DNA of 64,000 bases from CATQHP01 sp965214915 (lineage in GTDB: Bacteria; Acidobacteriota; Terriglobia; Bryobacterales; UBA6623), in the NCBI GenBank assembly GCA_965214915.1, contig CBDCCP010000002.1, forward strand, positions 1,240,001 to 1,304,000, in the 5' to 3' direction. The position numbers and the translations under genes are program-made. This document shows positions 1 through 8,424 of this stretch, in pieces (positions within the stretch are counted from its first letter, which is position 1; each line of letters begins with the position of its first letter). The notes under the pieces are model-generated. The model saw only the letters and a list, made by a program, of their open reading frames with translations. It did not search any database and was not told where the DNA came from.

Positions 1-724
1 CGGTGCGGATCAAGTTGTCGATGTTGCGCGGAATGAAACGGCGGTGATCCCAACTATCTCCTTGCATATCCCAGGCATCGGCCAGATCGAGGATCACGTT
101 TCTGGCGTCGCGCGCAACCAGGCGCCGCGCCACGTTGCGCGCGGCGGCTACGATCGCTCGGGGCGAGTTCAGAGCTTCGTCCTGATATTGCTGGAACAGG
201 ATGAGGCACAGAACCATTCCGCGTTTGTTCGTTTCCGTAATCAAGCGGTCGAGCCGCGCCGCCCATGCCGGTTTGAGCGAGCCGTCAGCGTTGTATGCGC
301 TGATCAACGCGCCGGCCCCGCGGCCCAAATCCGCGCTGCGCCCGCGCGCGATGCCGCTGACTTGCGGCGAATACCCCGGGTCCGCGCCTTGCAGGCTTAC
401 GGCGATGCCGCCGATGCCGTGCCGCTTATAGACATCCAGTTGCGCGATGAGCCGGCTCGTGTTTTCGTCGGGATCGAACGTCCTCTCGGTCAGCCACTCG
501 TCATCGAACAGCCCCTGCGCGACGCGCAGCATGGCCAAGCTGCCGCGTAGCTTTTTGCGGTAAGAAGAGCTTTCGTTGGTCTGCGACCATTTCGAGCCTC
601 TGGAGTTTTTGACGTAGAAGCGGTCTTGCTTATAACGCGGCCCCAGCATCGAGCCCGTCGCAATCTCCAGCGCAGCCGCCGGCCCAGCCGCAAGAAGCAC
701 GAGGAAGAGAGCGGCTATACGCAT
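1..724 (-). CDS. secreted glycoside-hydrolase-like protein, 3' end cut by window edge
   Basis: The minus-strand reading frame starts with ATG at 724 and stays open to base 1, giving 241 visible residues; the C-terminus lies outside the window. The first 19 residues (MRIAALFLVLLAAGPAAA) form a clear Sec signal peptide. The visible region alternates helices and strands, with text such as HGIGGIAVSLQG, MVLCLILFQQY and NVILDLADAWD. This resembles the first half of a TIM-barrel of the GH5/cellulase type that searches for a hydrolase active site. No catalytic pair can be assigned because the second half is missing. It is transcribed in the same direction as the DapA-like gene upstream of it, with 156 bases between them. 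The fold is an inference from pattern; the signal peptide is seen directly. Confidence 0.6.
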   Translation of the reverse strand, partial: MRIAALFLVLLAAGPAAALEIATGSMLGPRYKQDRFYVKNSRGSKWSQTNESSSYRKKLRGSLAMLRVAQGLFDDEWLTERTFDPDENTSRLIAQLDVYKRHGIGGIAVSLQGADPGYSPQVSGIARGRSADLGRGAGALISAYNADGSLKPAWAARLDRLITETNKRGMVLCLILFQQYQDEALNSPRAIVAAARNVARRLVARDARNVILDLADAWDMQGDSWDHRRFIPRNIDNLIRT

Positions 725-880
725 ACGGACAGACGAGAAGATGCCGATGAAAGCATCGCTGACAGTTCACAGAAACGGTTGATCTTACCATGAGCGGCTT
801 GAGTCGATGCTTGCGCCGAGCGCAAAACGAGGCGGCCCCACCGGAAAAGTTCTCGGGGATCGTTAACGCCGGTATATCGG

Positions 881-1801
881 TCAGGCCGATGCGGCCGCCT
901 TGCGAGCGAAAAGTCCACTGCCGTTCGGGCCGTTCCACCAACTGCGGAACCACACCTTGAAAGCGACGGTCTGCTCGCGCCGGATGAGCGACAAGGGAAC
1001 GGCGAACGACGCCTTGCCCAGCCCGCGGCATTCGGCGATCAACTTGAAGCCCCACGGGATCGGCAGTTTCTTGACCTGCTCCATGACGTCTTCGACGGAG
1101 GAGGCGAGCTCGCCGAATCGCTCGGCGTCGCCGGCGGCGTACGCGTCCAGCGCGCCGGCAATCAACTCCGGCAACACGGCGGCGATTCCGGAAATAATTC
1201 CGTCGCAGCAACCGGCCTGCAGCGCGCGGACAAGCATGTCGCCCCGGCCGACGAACCGGGCGGCGCCGCGACCGGTGACGCTGACGCGGTTGAGCATCTC
1301 CAGCGACCCGCTGCTGTCGCGCACCCCGATCAGATTGGGTATCTCGCAGCACAATCCCGCGGCCGTGCCGGGTGCTATCGGCGTCGCATGGCGGGGGACA
1401 TTCGACAGAATCAGCGGCCCTTCGATCTTGCAGGCAACTGCGTCATAGAAGGCGCGGACATCCGATTGCCCGTAGCGGTAGTAGGAAGGCGGCGGCAAAA
1501 GAACGGCGTCCGCGCCCATCTCGAACGCTTCCGCGCCCAACCGAATCGCCTGCGCGGCGGCCGGCGAGCCGATGCCGCAGATGAGCCGGCCGTCTCCCGC
1601 CGCCTTGCGCGAGAGCATGAACATCTCAAGCCGTTCGTCGGAGCTCATCCCGATGTACTCGCCCTCGGCCGCGCCCACACAGAGCCCTTTCGCTCCTTTT
1701 TCCAGGGCAAAAGCCGCGCTGCGGTAAAATGCGCGAAAGTCGATGCAGCCCTCCTCGTCTCTTGGCGTAACAAGCGAGGCAATGGGCTGCGCGTCCGGCA
1801 T
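881..1801 (-). CDS. DapA/NAL-family (dihydrodipicolinate-synthase-like) protein lacking catalytic Tyr and Lys
   Basis: About 306 residues, the usual DapA length, from ATG at 1801. The frame is open further upstream to 1939, but those residues look untranslated and would collide with the divergent peptidase gene. Family landmarks are present: a GAAEGEY loop in place of GTTGE, YYRYG, and the NVP strand. The strand that carries the proton-relay Tyr in the family (YNVP) reads SNVP here, and the Schiff-base Lys (GIK/GVK) reads GVRD. Both chemistry-defining residues are therefore gone. The protein is unlikely to be a lysine-biosynthesis enzyme or a class I aldolase; a binding role or altered chemistry is more likely. 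Fold assignment is confident, function unknown. Confidence 0.8.
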   Translation of the reverse strand: MPDAQPIASLVTPRDEEGCIDFRAFYRSAAFALEKGAKGLCVGAAEGEYIGMSSDERLEMFMLSRKAAGDGRLICGIGSPAAAQAIRLGAEAFEMGADAVLLPPPSYYRYGQSDVRAFYDAVACKIEGPLILSNVPRHATPIAPGTAAGLCCEIPNLIGVRDSSGSLEMLNRVSVTGRGAARFVGRGDMLVRALQAGCCDGIISGIAAVLPELIAGALDAYAAGDAERFGELASSVEDVMEQVKKLPIPWGFKLIAECRGLGKASFAVPLSLIRREQTVAFKVWFRSWWNGPNGSGLFARKAAASA

Positions 1802-1938
1802 GGGGGTCGAAAGAGATGATCGAAACGCTTGAGAAGTTTTTGGCGCGTCCGGCGGCGGATGTCGGCAATAGCAGACAAACCGCGGCCCGCCGCCTGCGCA
1901 AAGTTGTAATCCATTCTTCACATTGCTGTCAAGGGACA

Positions 1939-3612
1939 TTGCGATTTCTTGCCAAACCTTTCGGGACAGCCCGCGCGCTCGTTTTGGCCGCCGCCGCGCT
2001 GCCGCTGCTTGCCGCCGGCGACGCCCCCGACCTCGAAGTCGTCAACCGCATTCGTACGGAGGCGTTCGACGACAGCCAAGTCATGGAGCACCTCTTTCAC
2101 CTGGTCGACGTGAACGGGCCGCGGATCACCAACTCGCCGGGATTCCAAGGGGCGGCCGACTGGGCCGTCGAACAGTTCGGCGAATGGGGTCTGGTCAACG
2201 TCAAGCAGGAAAAATGGGGGCCGTTCGGGCAGGGCTGGTCGCGGGAATACTTCTCGGCTCATCTGATCGCGCCCGGATACGAGCAGTTGATCGGGGTGCC
2301 GCTGGGCTGGAGCCCTTCGACCGACGGAAAGCTGAGCGGCATGCCCAAGATCGCCGTTCTCCAGCGGGAGCGCACCTTCCGCCGCGACGAACAGGCCGTC
2401 GACGAGTACATCGCCAAGTGGAAGGGCAAGCTCGGCGGCGCGCTGCTGATGATCGCCGAGCCGAAGAAGCTCAGGCCGCAAGACTCGCCGGCGCTGCACC
2501 GCTTTTCCGACAAAGAGTTGTCCGCGCTCGCCCAGGCGAGACCGCCGGCGCCGCCGATCGACTATCTCGACCCCGACTTGGAAATCCCGCGGGATCCTGA
2601 AGACCGCCGCAACTTCTTCGCCAGGGCGCCGGCTTGGTATTTCGAATGGCGCAGGAACGAGAGCCGGCGCATTCAGAGCAAGCTGAACGCTTTTCTGGTC
2701 GATGAGGGCGTGAAGCTGGTGATTTACCCGGCCGCCGGCGGCGACGGCGGCACCGTGTTCCCGCCCCGCGCGGGCAACCGCTTCGTCGAAGACGCGCTGC
2801 CGCCGCCTTCGGTCGCGCTGACCCCCGAGCACTACAACCGCGTTTACCGCCTGCTCGACAAAGGCGTCGAGGCGAAGATCGAAGTCGAAGTGCGCACGAC
2901 GTTCTATCGCGAAGACCTCGACTCGATCAATGTCGTGGGCGAGATACCGGGCGGCGCCAAAGCCGACGAACTGGTGATGCTCGGCGGACACCTCGACTCC
3001 ACCGCCGCGGCGCTGGGCGCCACCGACAACGGCGCCGGATGCGCGGTCATGATGGAGGCCGTCCGGCTGTTGAAGAAACTCGACCTGCCGCTGGCGCGCA
3101 CCGTGAGAATCGCCCTGTGGGGAGGCGAGGAACAGGGCCTCCTGGGCTCGAAAGCGTATGTGAAAGAGCACTTCGGCGACCCGGAAACGATGCAGCTCAC
3201 GGCGCGGCACGAGAAGTTTTCCGGCTACTTCAACGTGGACAACGGAACGGGCAAGATCCGCGGCGTCTATCTGCAAGGCAACGACCGCGTGCGGCCGATC
3301 TTCCGGCAATGGCTGGAGCCGTTCCGCGACCTGGGCGCGGGGACGCTGTCGATCCGCAAAACCGGCGGGACGGACCACCTTTCGTTCGACGCCGTGGGTC
3401 TGCCGGGCTTCCAGTTCATTCAAGACCGCGTCGAGTACGAAACGCGCACGCACCACTCGAACATGGACAACGTCGACCGCATCCAACCGGCGGATCTGAT
3501 CGAGGCGTCGGCAATCGTGGCCTCGTTCGTCTATCACGCGGCGAACCGCGACGAGTTGCTGCCGCGCAAACCGCTGCCCGATCCGCAGCCGCTGACCAAA
3601 CCGAAGCAGTAA
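1939..3612 (+). CDS. secreted M28-family zinc metallopeptidase
   Basis: Exported aminopeptidase-type enzyme predicted to cleave N-terminal residues or dipeptides outside the cytoplasm. All five M28 metal ligands are visible: GGHLD (His), ATDNGAG (Asp bridging both zincs), GGEEQG (Glu-Glu, the first being the general base), NVDNG (Asp) and HHSNMDN (His). A PA-like insert lies between the N-terminal part and the catalytic domain. The frame is open from an ATG at 1816, but that start would lie only 14 bases from the divergent gene. The TTG at 1939 begins a hydrophobic signal sequence (residues 1-28, ending LLAAGDAP) and has AAGGGA just upstream, though the spacing is short. The start is uncertain; the family is not. 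Confidence 0.88.
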   Translation: MRFLAKPFGTARALVLAAAALPLLAAGDAPDLEVVNRIRTEAFDDSQVMEHLFHLVDVNGPRITNSPGFQGAADWAVEQFGEWGLVNVKQEKWGPFGQGWSREYFSAHLIAPGYEQLIGVPLGWSPSTDGKLSGMPKIAVLQRERTFRRDEQAVDEYIAKWKGKLGGALLMIAEPKKLRPQDSPALHRFSDKELSALAQARPPAPPIDYLDPDLEIPRDPEDRRNFFARAPAWYFEWRRNESRRIQSKLNAFLVDEGVKLVIYPAAGGDGGTVFPPRAGNRFVEDALPPPSVALTPEHYNRVYRLLDKGVEAKIEVEVRTTFYREDLDSINVVGEIPGGAKADELVMLGGHLDSTAAALGATDNGAGCAVMMEAVRLLKKLDLPLARTVRIALWGGEEQGLLGSKAYVKEHFGDPETMQLTARHEKFSGYFNVDNGTGKIRGVYLQGNDRVRPIFRQWLEPFRDLGAGTLSIRKTGGTDHLSFDAVGLPGFQFIQDRVEYETRTHHSNMDNVDRIQPADLIEASAIVASFVYHAANRDELLPRKPLPDPQPLTKPKQ

Positions 3613-3625
3613 GCGTATAACGGGT

Positions 3626-5506
3626 GTGCAGCTTATCGGTTACGGCAAGGAATACTTCCGCCAAGCGCATGCGAGACATTCTCGCCTGCAACCGGGCGAC
3701 CGCGAACGCTGCTTTGCAGCGGTCCGGAAGTTTGTGGGGAACCCCGCAAGCCCGGCACTCAACTTCGAGCGGCTTGGCAGCGGCGCGCAGAAAAATCACT
3801 GGTCGATCCGCGCCTCCCAAGAGTTGCGCGTGATCCTCGCCGCCAACCCGCCCGTCGAACCCGACAAATTCGCGCCCGTCAATATGGGCCATCACGACCC
3901 GATGTACGAGTGGTCAGAACGGCAAGGCTACTACACGGATCTCGACGATTCCGCGGCAGTGTGTCGACAGAACGGCCCGGCCGATGCGAACCCCGCGATT
4001 CCTCCACTGAACTTCGAGGAATGGATGCTCTTTCTGCCAATGGAGCAGCGACGGCTGACGACCCGCTACCATTCCGGCGCGGCGCGCATCCGCGGCGCGG
4101 CGGGGACGGGCAAAACCGTGATCGCGCTGCATCGCGCCGCCGACCTCGGCCGGCGTTATGCGCCTGGACGCATCCTGTTCACAACGTACAGCCGTTCGCT
4201 ATGCACCCAGATGCAGGCGCTCTTCCAGCGACTGCCCGACGCTCCCGGGAATGTCGATTTTTTGAATATCGACAGGATTGCCTGGGACATGCTCAAAAGC
4301 GCCAAACGCTTGCCGGACAAAACCGACTTCGACAAAAATCCTCAAAAAATAATCGAAGCCTTCGACGCCGCCTATCGCAGAGTCGTTCCCGGCACATCGC
4401 TGGAACGAATCGGACGCGATTATGTCAGGGAAGAGATCGAGCGCGTCATCAAGGGTCGCGCCGCCGCCAAAGCGGAGTACCTCGACACGGGCCGCTTCGA
4501 ACGGCGCGGGCGCATGCAGTCGTTGAAAAAACGCGACCGCGAAATCTGCTGGCGGCTCTGCGAGGAGTGGGACAGGGAGATGAAGACGCGCGGCGCCGTA
4601 TATTTCCCGAACCTTTTGATTCAGGCCCGCAACCTCGTTCAGGAGCGGCAGGAGGGTTTCTGGCGCGCGGCGGTCGTCGACGAAGCTCAGGATATGACGC
4701 TGGTCGGCATGCAGCTTGTGCGCGCGCTGATCGCCGGCGCGCCGCACAATGACGTGCCTCGGGACGGCATTCTGATGCTCGACGACGCGGCCCAGCGTAT
4801 CTACGCAGGCGGCTTCAAGCCCGCTTGGGCCAAGCTCGACTTTACCGGCCGCTCTAAGATTCTGCGTAAGAACTACCGCAACGGGCGGGCAATTTTCGAG
4901 GCGTCCCGAGCGGTTCGCGGCGATACGCTCGTCGTCAAGGAAGACAACGACGACGGCGCGGCCGCCCTCGACGTGGAGTTCGAGCGCAGCGCAGGCGCGC
5001 GCCCGATTTTTTGGGCAGTCCGGCCGCGCGGCGAATCCCGGGCCATCGCCGACAGCGTGTGCAGCCTTGTCGAGGAAGAGGGCTTCGAGCTTCAAGAGAT
5101 CGGCGTGCTCACACGCAGGAGAAACGACGCGGAACAGTTCATCAGGTACTTGAACAAGTACTTGAAACAGAAGTTAAACAAGTCACATCCTTGCGTCAAC
5201 CTGCAATCTCTGCGCGAACAAGCGCTTGGTCCGGGCGTGCGCGTCGGAACCTTCGACCGCGCCAAGGGGCTGGAGTTCCGCGCCGTTTTCATTCCCCGCC
5301 TCGGCAAATCCCATTTCCCCAGGGACGCGGCGCCGTCGAAGTCGAGCGAGCAGGAGAGGGAAGAGCGCTTGTTGCAGCTTACCCGCCTGTACGTGGCGAT
5401 GACCCGCGCCAGGGACCGCCTCTATCTGCTCGCCGACGAGGAGCCGTGCCAGGAGATCGAGGTCGCCCGCGATTATTTCGAGCGTCAGGCGGCTGCTTCC
5501 GTTTGA
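3626..5506 (+). CDS. RelE/ParE-like domain fused to a UvrD-type SF1 helicase
   Basis: A 626-residue protein from GTG at 3626, 13 bases after the peptidase stop. Residues 1 to about 105 read like a RelE/ParE-fold toxin domain: NFERLG, then NHWSIRASQELRVILA, then VNMGHHDPMYEW, the pattern of the RelE core strands and C-terminal segment. The rest is a superfamily 1 helicase: Walker A GAAGTGKT near residue 155, Walker B VVDEAQD near 350, and a motif VI LYVAMTRARDRLYLL near 590. Helicases with such N-terminal domains are known but of unclear role; DNA/RNA unwinding in stress or defence is inferred. An AT-richer patch around 5140-5190 encodes a Lys-rich segment. The 3' end overlaps the convergent higA gene by 22 bases. 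Confidence 0.85.
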   Translation: MQLIGYGKEYFRQAHARHSRLQPGDRERCFAAVRKFVGNPASPALNFERLGSGAQKNHWSIRASQELRVILAANPPVEPDKFAPVNMGHHDPMYEWSERQGYYTDLDDSAAVCRQNGPADANPAIPPLNFEEWMLFLPMEQRRLTTRYHSGAARIRGAAGTGKTVIALHRAADLGRRYAPGRILFTTYSRSLCTQMQALFQRLPDAPGNVDFLNIDRIAWDMLKSAKRLPDKTDFDKNPQKIIEAFDAAYRRVVPGTSLERIGRDYVREEIERVIKGRAAAKAEYLDTGRFERRGRMQSLKKRDREICWRLCEEWDREMKTRGAVYFPNLLIQARNLVQERQEGFWRAAVVDEAQDMTLVGMQLVRALIAGAPHNDVPRDGILMLDDAAQRIYAGGFKPAWAKLDFTGRSKILRKNYRNGRAIFEASRAVRGDTLVVKEDNDDGAAALDVEFERSAGARPIFWAVRPRGESRAIADSVCSLVEEEGFELQEIGVLTRRRNDAEQFIRYLNKYLKQKLNKSHPCVNLQSLREQALGPGVRVGTFDRAKGLEFRAVFIPRLGKSHFPRDAAPSKSSEQEREERLLQLTRLYVAMTRARDRLYLLADEEPCQEIEVARDYFERQAAASV

Positions 5507-5892
5507 ATTTTCTGCTCCACTAGAACAACAGCAGGCGCTCCGGATTCCGCTTGCATCCGCTTCTCTTCCCGAACAACCGGCGCTTCGGAAAGCGGACGGT
5601 TCAAGCGCTTGCGCTCTTGCGCGATGTCGAACTTCAACTGATGCTCAAGCCAAGAATCGGCGGTGTCCCAACCGATGGCTTCGAGCTTCATCGCCAAGTT
5701 GAGCGTGATCGGCGATCGTTCGTTCAGGACGCGGGAAAGATTGACCCTGCTAACCCCAATCTTCTCAGCGGCGGCCTTGACAGTCATTCCCGGATACTCC
5801 TCGTAGGCGTCTATGAAGCCGCGCTTCAGTAGGCCGCCCGGGTGTGACGGATTAAGCCGCATCCATGCGTTCTCGCTAACCCCGACAATCAT
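5485..5892 (-). CDS. higA: HigA-family antitoxin (XRE helix-turn-helix), apparently orphan
   Basis: A 135-residue DNA-binding antitoxin from ATG at 5892. The N-terminal part follows the HigA addiction-module pattern (HPGGLLKRGF, then TVKAAAEKIGVSRVNLSRVL as the HTH, then ITLNLAMKLE and WL.HQ near residue 85). The C-terminal 45 residues form a longer than usual charged tail. HigA normally follows a higB RNase toxin and represses the operon. Here the upstream higB survives only as a deleted stump (5896-6020), so HigA is probably an orphan regulator or a relic. The gene overlaps the end of the convergent helicase gene by 22 bases. Confidence 0.88.
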   Translation of the reverse strand: MIVGVSENAWMRLNPSHPGGLLKRGFIDAYEEYPGMTVKAAAEKIGVSRVNLSRVLNERSPITLNLAMKLEAIGWDTADSWLEHQLKFDIAQERKRLNRPLSEAPVVREEKRMQAESGAPAVVLVEQKIQTEAAA

Positions 5893-5895
5893 GTT

Positions 5896-6020
5896 CTATC
5901 GCGCTCCCTTCTTAAGGCAGTCAACCAGGTCAACCTCGTAGGCATCGCCCGCCGTGTCAACGCGGAAAGTAATCCTCCAAACTGCTTGAGTCCGCTGTGC
6001 TTAAATCCTGTAATCGACAC
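5896..6020 (-). pseudogene. higB: higB toxin remnant with internal deletion
   Basis: Immediately upstream of higA the minus strand keeps both ends of a HigB toxin but not its middle. From GTG at 6020 it reads MSITGFKHSGLKQF, matching the typical HigB N-terminus (F+HKGL++F). After about 14 codons a different frame carries WRITFRVDTAGDAYEVDLV and ends at a stop 3 bases before the higA ATG, matching the usual HigB C-terminus (WRI.FRW...VEIVDYH). Around 50 codons are missing and the two parts are out of frame (125 bases in all). The stop-to-ATG spacing to higA is still the canonical one. Recognition rests on the family pattern; the frame break is seen directly. Confidence 0.75.
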
Positions 6021-6109
6021 TACAACAACTAATGTTTCACGTCCTGGGTCTTGTTGCAGGCCCGGAAGCTTCCGGACGGCGGCGGTTATGGCGCCCGACC
6101 CGGGAGGCG

Positions 6110-6658
6110 TCAGATGCGGTACTGCGCCAGCGTCCGCTCCCACTTGCCCTGCGCTTTGAGCAGTAGCTCGACGACGTCGCGGACGACGCCGCGGCCGCCG
6201 CTCGCGGGCGTCTTCCAGTGAAGCAGTTCGCAGACTTCCGGCCGGGCGTCGGCAGGACCCGCGGCGAGGCCGACGCGCTTCAGCAGCGGCAGGTCGGTCA
6301 CGTCGTCGCCGATGTAGGCGACTTGCTCCGCGGCGAGTCCCGCGTCCTGCAAAATGTCCTCGAACGAGGCCAGCTTGTCGGTGCGGCCTTCGACGAGGTA
6401 GCGCATGCGCGCCGAGCGGACGCGCTCTTGCACGGCGAGGCCGCCGCGGCCGGTGATAATGCCGGCGTCGATGCCGGCTTCGCGCAGCCACTTGAAGGCG
6501 ATGCCGTCCCGGCAGTCGAACGCCTTGGTTTCGACAACCGCCCCGTCCGGCCCCGGGATGAAATAGATGGTTCCGTCGGTCAGGACGCCGTCGCAGTCCA
6601 TCAGCAGCAGGCGGATCTTCGCCGCTCGGTAGAGAAGTTCCCGGGGGTAGCCGCTCAT
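6110..6658 (-). CDS. kdsC: 3-deoxy-D-manno-octulosonate 8-phosphate phosphatase (KdsC, HAD family)
   Basis: Removes the 8-phosphate from KDO-8-P to give KDO, the inner-core sugar of LPS; cytoplasmic. About 182 residues from ATG at 6658, preceded closely by AGAGGGG. The frame is open to 6883 but the first 75 residues look non-coding. HAD motifs are intact: LLLMDCDGVLTDG (nucleophile Asp and acid/base Asp), IITGR (motif II) and YIGDDVTDLPLL (metal-binding Asp pair). The size and lack of a cap domain suit the KdsC/YrbI tetramer. No kdsA, kdsB or kdsD is in the window. A supporting sign of a Gram-negative envelope. Confidence 0.9.
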   Translation of the reverse strand: MSGYPRELLYRAAKIRLLLMDCDGVLTDGTIYFIPGPDGAVVETKAFDCRDGIAFKWLREAGIDAGIITGRGGLAVQERVRSARMRYLVEGRTDKLASFEDILQDAGLAAEQVAYIGDDVTDLPLLKRVGLAAGPADARPEVCELLHWKTPASGGRGVVRDVVELLLKAQGKWERTLAQYRI

Positions 6659-6727
6659 CCCCTCTTTTATCGCATGATGGGCAGGCAACCGCTTGCCGTC
6701 AGAGTCCCTGTAGAATAAACACAGCAG

Positions 6728-7192
6728 ATGAGTGGAGCAGCCACATTGACGGGGCGGAGCGGGAAATTCCGCGTAGAGGGGCATGAGGCGCTGAGCAACG
6801 GCGCTTCCGTCGATGTGCCGGAAAGTCTCAAGCCGTTTATCGTTCTCCGCCCGAGAAGCCCGGATATGCTCGACGCTATGCAAGCCGCCGCGCGTCTGGA
6901 AGTTTCGCGCTCAACGGTTTACTACTGGGCGCGCAGCAGAAAGCTTCTTGCCTGGAAGCCGCCCGGCCGTCGCCTGACAATCCCCGCCAAGCAGATTCTC
7001 GGCCCGCGCAAGGTTGTTCCGGGCATCGCTGAGGTACTGGATATTATCGACGACCCCGAATTGGCCTGGACGTTTCTGACCGAGGAATGGCCATTTGCCG
7101 ACGAAGTCGCATATCCGCTTGAGAAGCTGAAGGCCGGCCGAATCGAGGAAGTCGTCGACACGGCTCCCGGTTTCGGCATGGTCTTCACATGA
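6728..7192 (+). CDS. MbcA/ParS/Xre-type antitoxin-like protein (DUF2384-like C-terminus)
   Basis: A 154-residue protein with a central helix-turn-helix-like segment (MQAAARLEVSRSTVYYWARSRKLLAW, residues about 58-83) followed by a region ending VLDIIDDPELAWTFLTEEWPFAD. That latter part resembles the MbcA/ParS toxin-binding domain of antitoxins usually paired with a RES-domain toxin. The gene's TGA overlaps the ATG of a 42-codon ORF, an arrangement typical of toxin-antitoxin operons, yet that ORF is too short for a RES domain. A TAGAAT sequence at 6711-6716, 11 bases before the ATG, could be a -10 element of a near-leaderless transcript. Function inferred; the toxin may have been lost. Confidence 0.65.
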   Translation: MSGAATLTGRSGKFRVEGHEALSNGASVDVPESLKPFIVLRPRSPDMLDAMQAAARLEVSRSTVYYWARSRKLLAWKPPGRRLTIPAKQILGPRKVVPGIAEVLDIIDDPELAWTFLTEEWPFADEVAYPLEKLKAGRIEEVVDTAPGFGMVFT

Positions 7193-7317
7193 ACGGACCT
7201 GCCTATCCACGTGACCGGGTCGAGGCCGTACTCGTTGAAGTCGATCTTCCGCAGAATCACCCGGGACTGCCGGATGTACTGACGCAATACGGAATCGACC
7301 TCATTCTGGAACGATAG
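7189..7317 (+). CDS. 42-residue ORF overlapping the antitoxin-like gene
   Basis: ATG at 7189 overlaps the preceding TGA in an ATGA arrangement; the stop is TAG at 7315-7317. The product is acidic (VEAVLVEVDLPQ, then GLPDVLTQYGIDLILE) and I recognise no family. The overlap and the acidic amphipathic sequence suggest translation coupled to the upstream gene. It might be the stub of a deleted toxin gene or a short regulatory peptide. Evidence is positional only. Confidence 0.35.
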   Translation: MNGPAYPRDRVEAVLVEVDLPQNHPGLPDVLTQYGIDLILER

Positions 7318-7419
7318 AGGCGGTTTCTAGCGCATGGCGCGCTTTTGCATCCCCCGCAAGAGAATTAGTAGTCTGGAAGTTCACCCCCTTCCCCAACCCG
7401 ACAGGAGAACGACCCCAAC

Positions 7420-8424
7420 ATGGCTGTGAAAGTTGCGATCAACGGCTTCGGCCGCATCGGCCGGAATGTCTTCCGCGCCCAGATGGACAAACCCGACATC
7501 GAGATCGTCGCCATCAACGACATCACCGACAACAAGACGTTGGCTCACTTGCTGAAGCACGATTCCGTATTGGGCAACCTCGAAGCGGACGTTTCCGCTT
7601 CCGCAGACGGCTTGAGCGTCAACGGCGACTTCTTCAAAATCTTTTCCGAGCGCGACCCGGCGCAGATCCCCTGGGATGCGGTCGGCGCGGAAGTCGTTAT
7701 CGAGTCCACCGGACTCTTCACCAAGCGCGCCGACGCCGCGAAGCACCTCGGCGGCAGCGTCAAGAAAGTCATTATCTCCGCCCCGGCCAAGGGCGAGGAC
7801 ATCACCGTCGTGCTAGGGGTCAACGACGACCGGCTCAGCGACGCGCACGAGGTGATCTCGAACGCCTCGTGCACCACGAACTGCCTCGCGCCGGTCGCCA
7901 AAGTCCTGCACGACGAGTTCGGCGTCAAGAAAGCGACGATGACGACGATCCATTCGTACACCAACGACCAGCGCACGTTGGACCTGCCGCACAAAGACCT
8001 GCGCCGCGCCCGCGCCGCCGCTCTGAACATGATTCCCACCAGCACCGGCGCCGCCGCCGCGATCGGCCTGGTGATGCCCGACCTCAAAGGCAAGTGCGAC
8101 GGCTTCGCCATCCGCGTGCCGACGCCGAACGTCTCCGTCGTGGACGTGGTCGCCGAGGTCGGCCGGGATGTGACCGTGGAAGAAGTCAACCGCGCCTTGC
8201 AGGCCGCCGCGGAGGGGGCGCTCGACGGCATTCTCGGCTACACGGAGGAACCCCTGGTTTCCAGCGACTTCATGCGCGATGCGCGGTCGTCGATCGTGGA
8301 CGCGGCGATGACCAAGGTGATGGGCGGCAACATGGTCAAGGTGCTCGCCTGGTACGACAACGAATGGGGCTACTCCAATCGCGTCGTCGATCTTGTCGGA
8401 CGCCTGGCGATCAATCGCCAATGA
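7420..8424 (+). CDS. gap: glyceraldehyde-3-phosphate dehydrogenase, type I
   Basis: Converts glyceraldehyde-3-phosphate, phosphate and NAD+ to 1,3-bisphosphoglycerate in glycolysis. 334 residues, the standard length, from ATG at 7420 with AGGAGA upstream. The N-terminal INGFGRIGRN is the dinucleotide-binding loop. SNASCTTNCLAP carries the catalytic Cys, and HSYTNDQ follows in the catalytic domain. The C-terminal WYDNEWGYSNR is the family signature. An Asp at the end of the second strand (INDITDN) favours NAD. pgk follows 660 bases downstream with one small gene in between, so the two glycolytic genes are likely co-expressed. Confidence 0.97.
   Translation: MAVKVAINGFGRIGRNVFRAQMDKPDIEIVAINDITDNKTLAHLLKHDSVLGNLEADVSASADGLSVNGDFFKIFSERDPAQIPWDAVGAEVVIESTGLFTKRADAAKHLGGSVKKVIISAPAKGEDITVVLGVNDDRLSDAHEVISNASCTTNCLAPVAKVLHDEFGVKKATMTTIHSYTNDQRTLDLPHKDLRRARAAALNMIPTSTGAAAAIGLVMPDLKGKCDGFAIRVPTPNVSVVDVVAEVGRDVTVEEVNRALQAAAEGALDGILGYTEEPLVSSDFMRDARSSIVDAAMTKVMGGNMVKVLAWYDNEWGYSNRVVDLVGRLAINRQ

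Noticed and set aside
1918..3537. Long open frame antisense to the M28 peptidase
   Set aside because: High-GC shadow of a gene with intact catalytic motifs; its translation is Arg/Val-rich without domains. The same applies to long antisense frames over the S9 peptidase, glyS, the TonB receptor and the DUF499 gene.
5140..5190. Tandem repeat in the helicase gene (TACTTGAACAAG-like units)
   Set aside because: Two imperfect 12-base units encoding a Lys/Leu helix; too short and degenerate to be more than local codon similarity.
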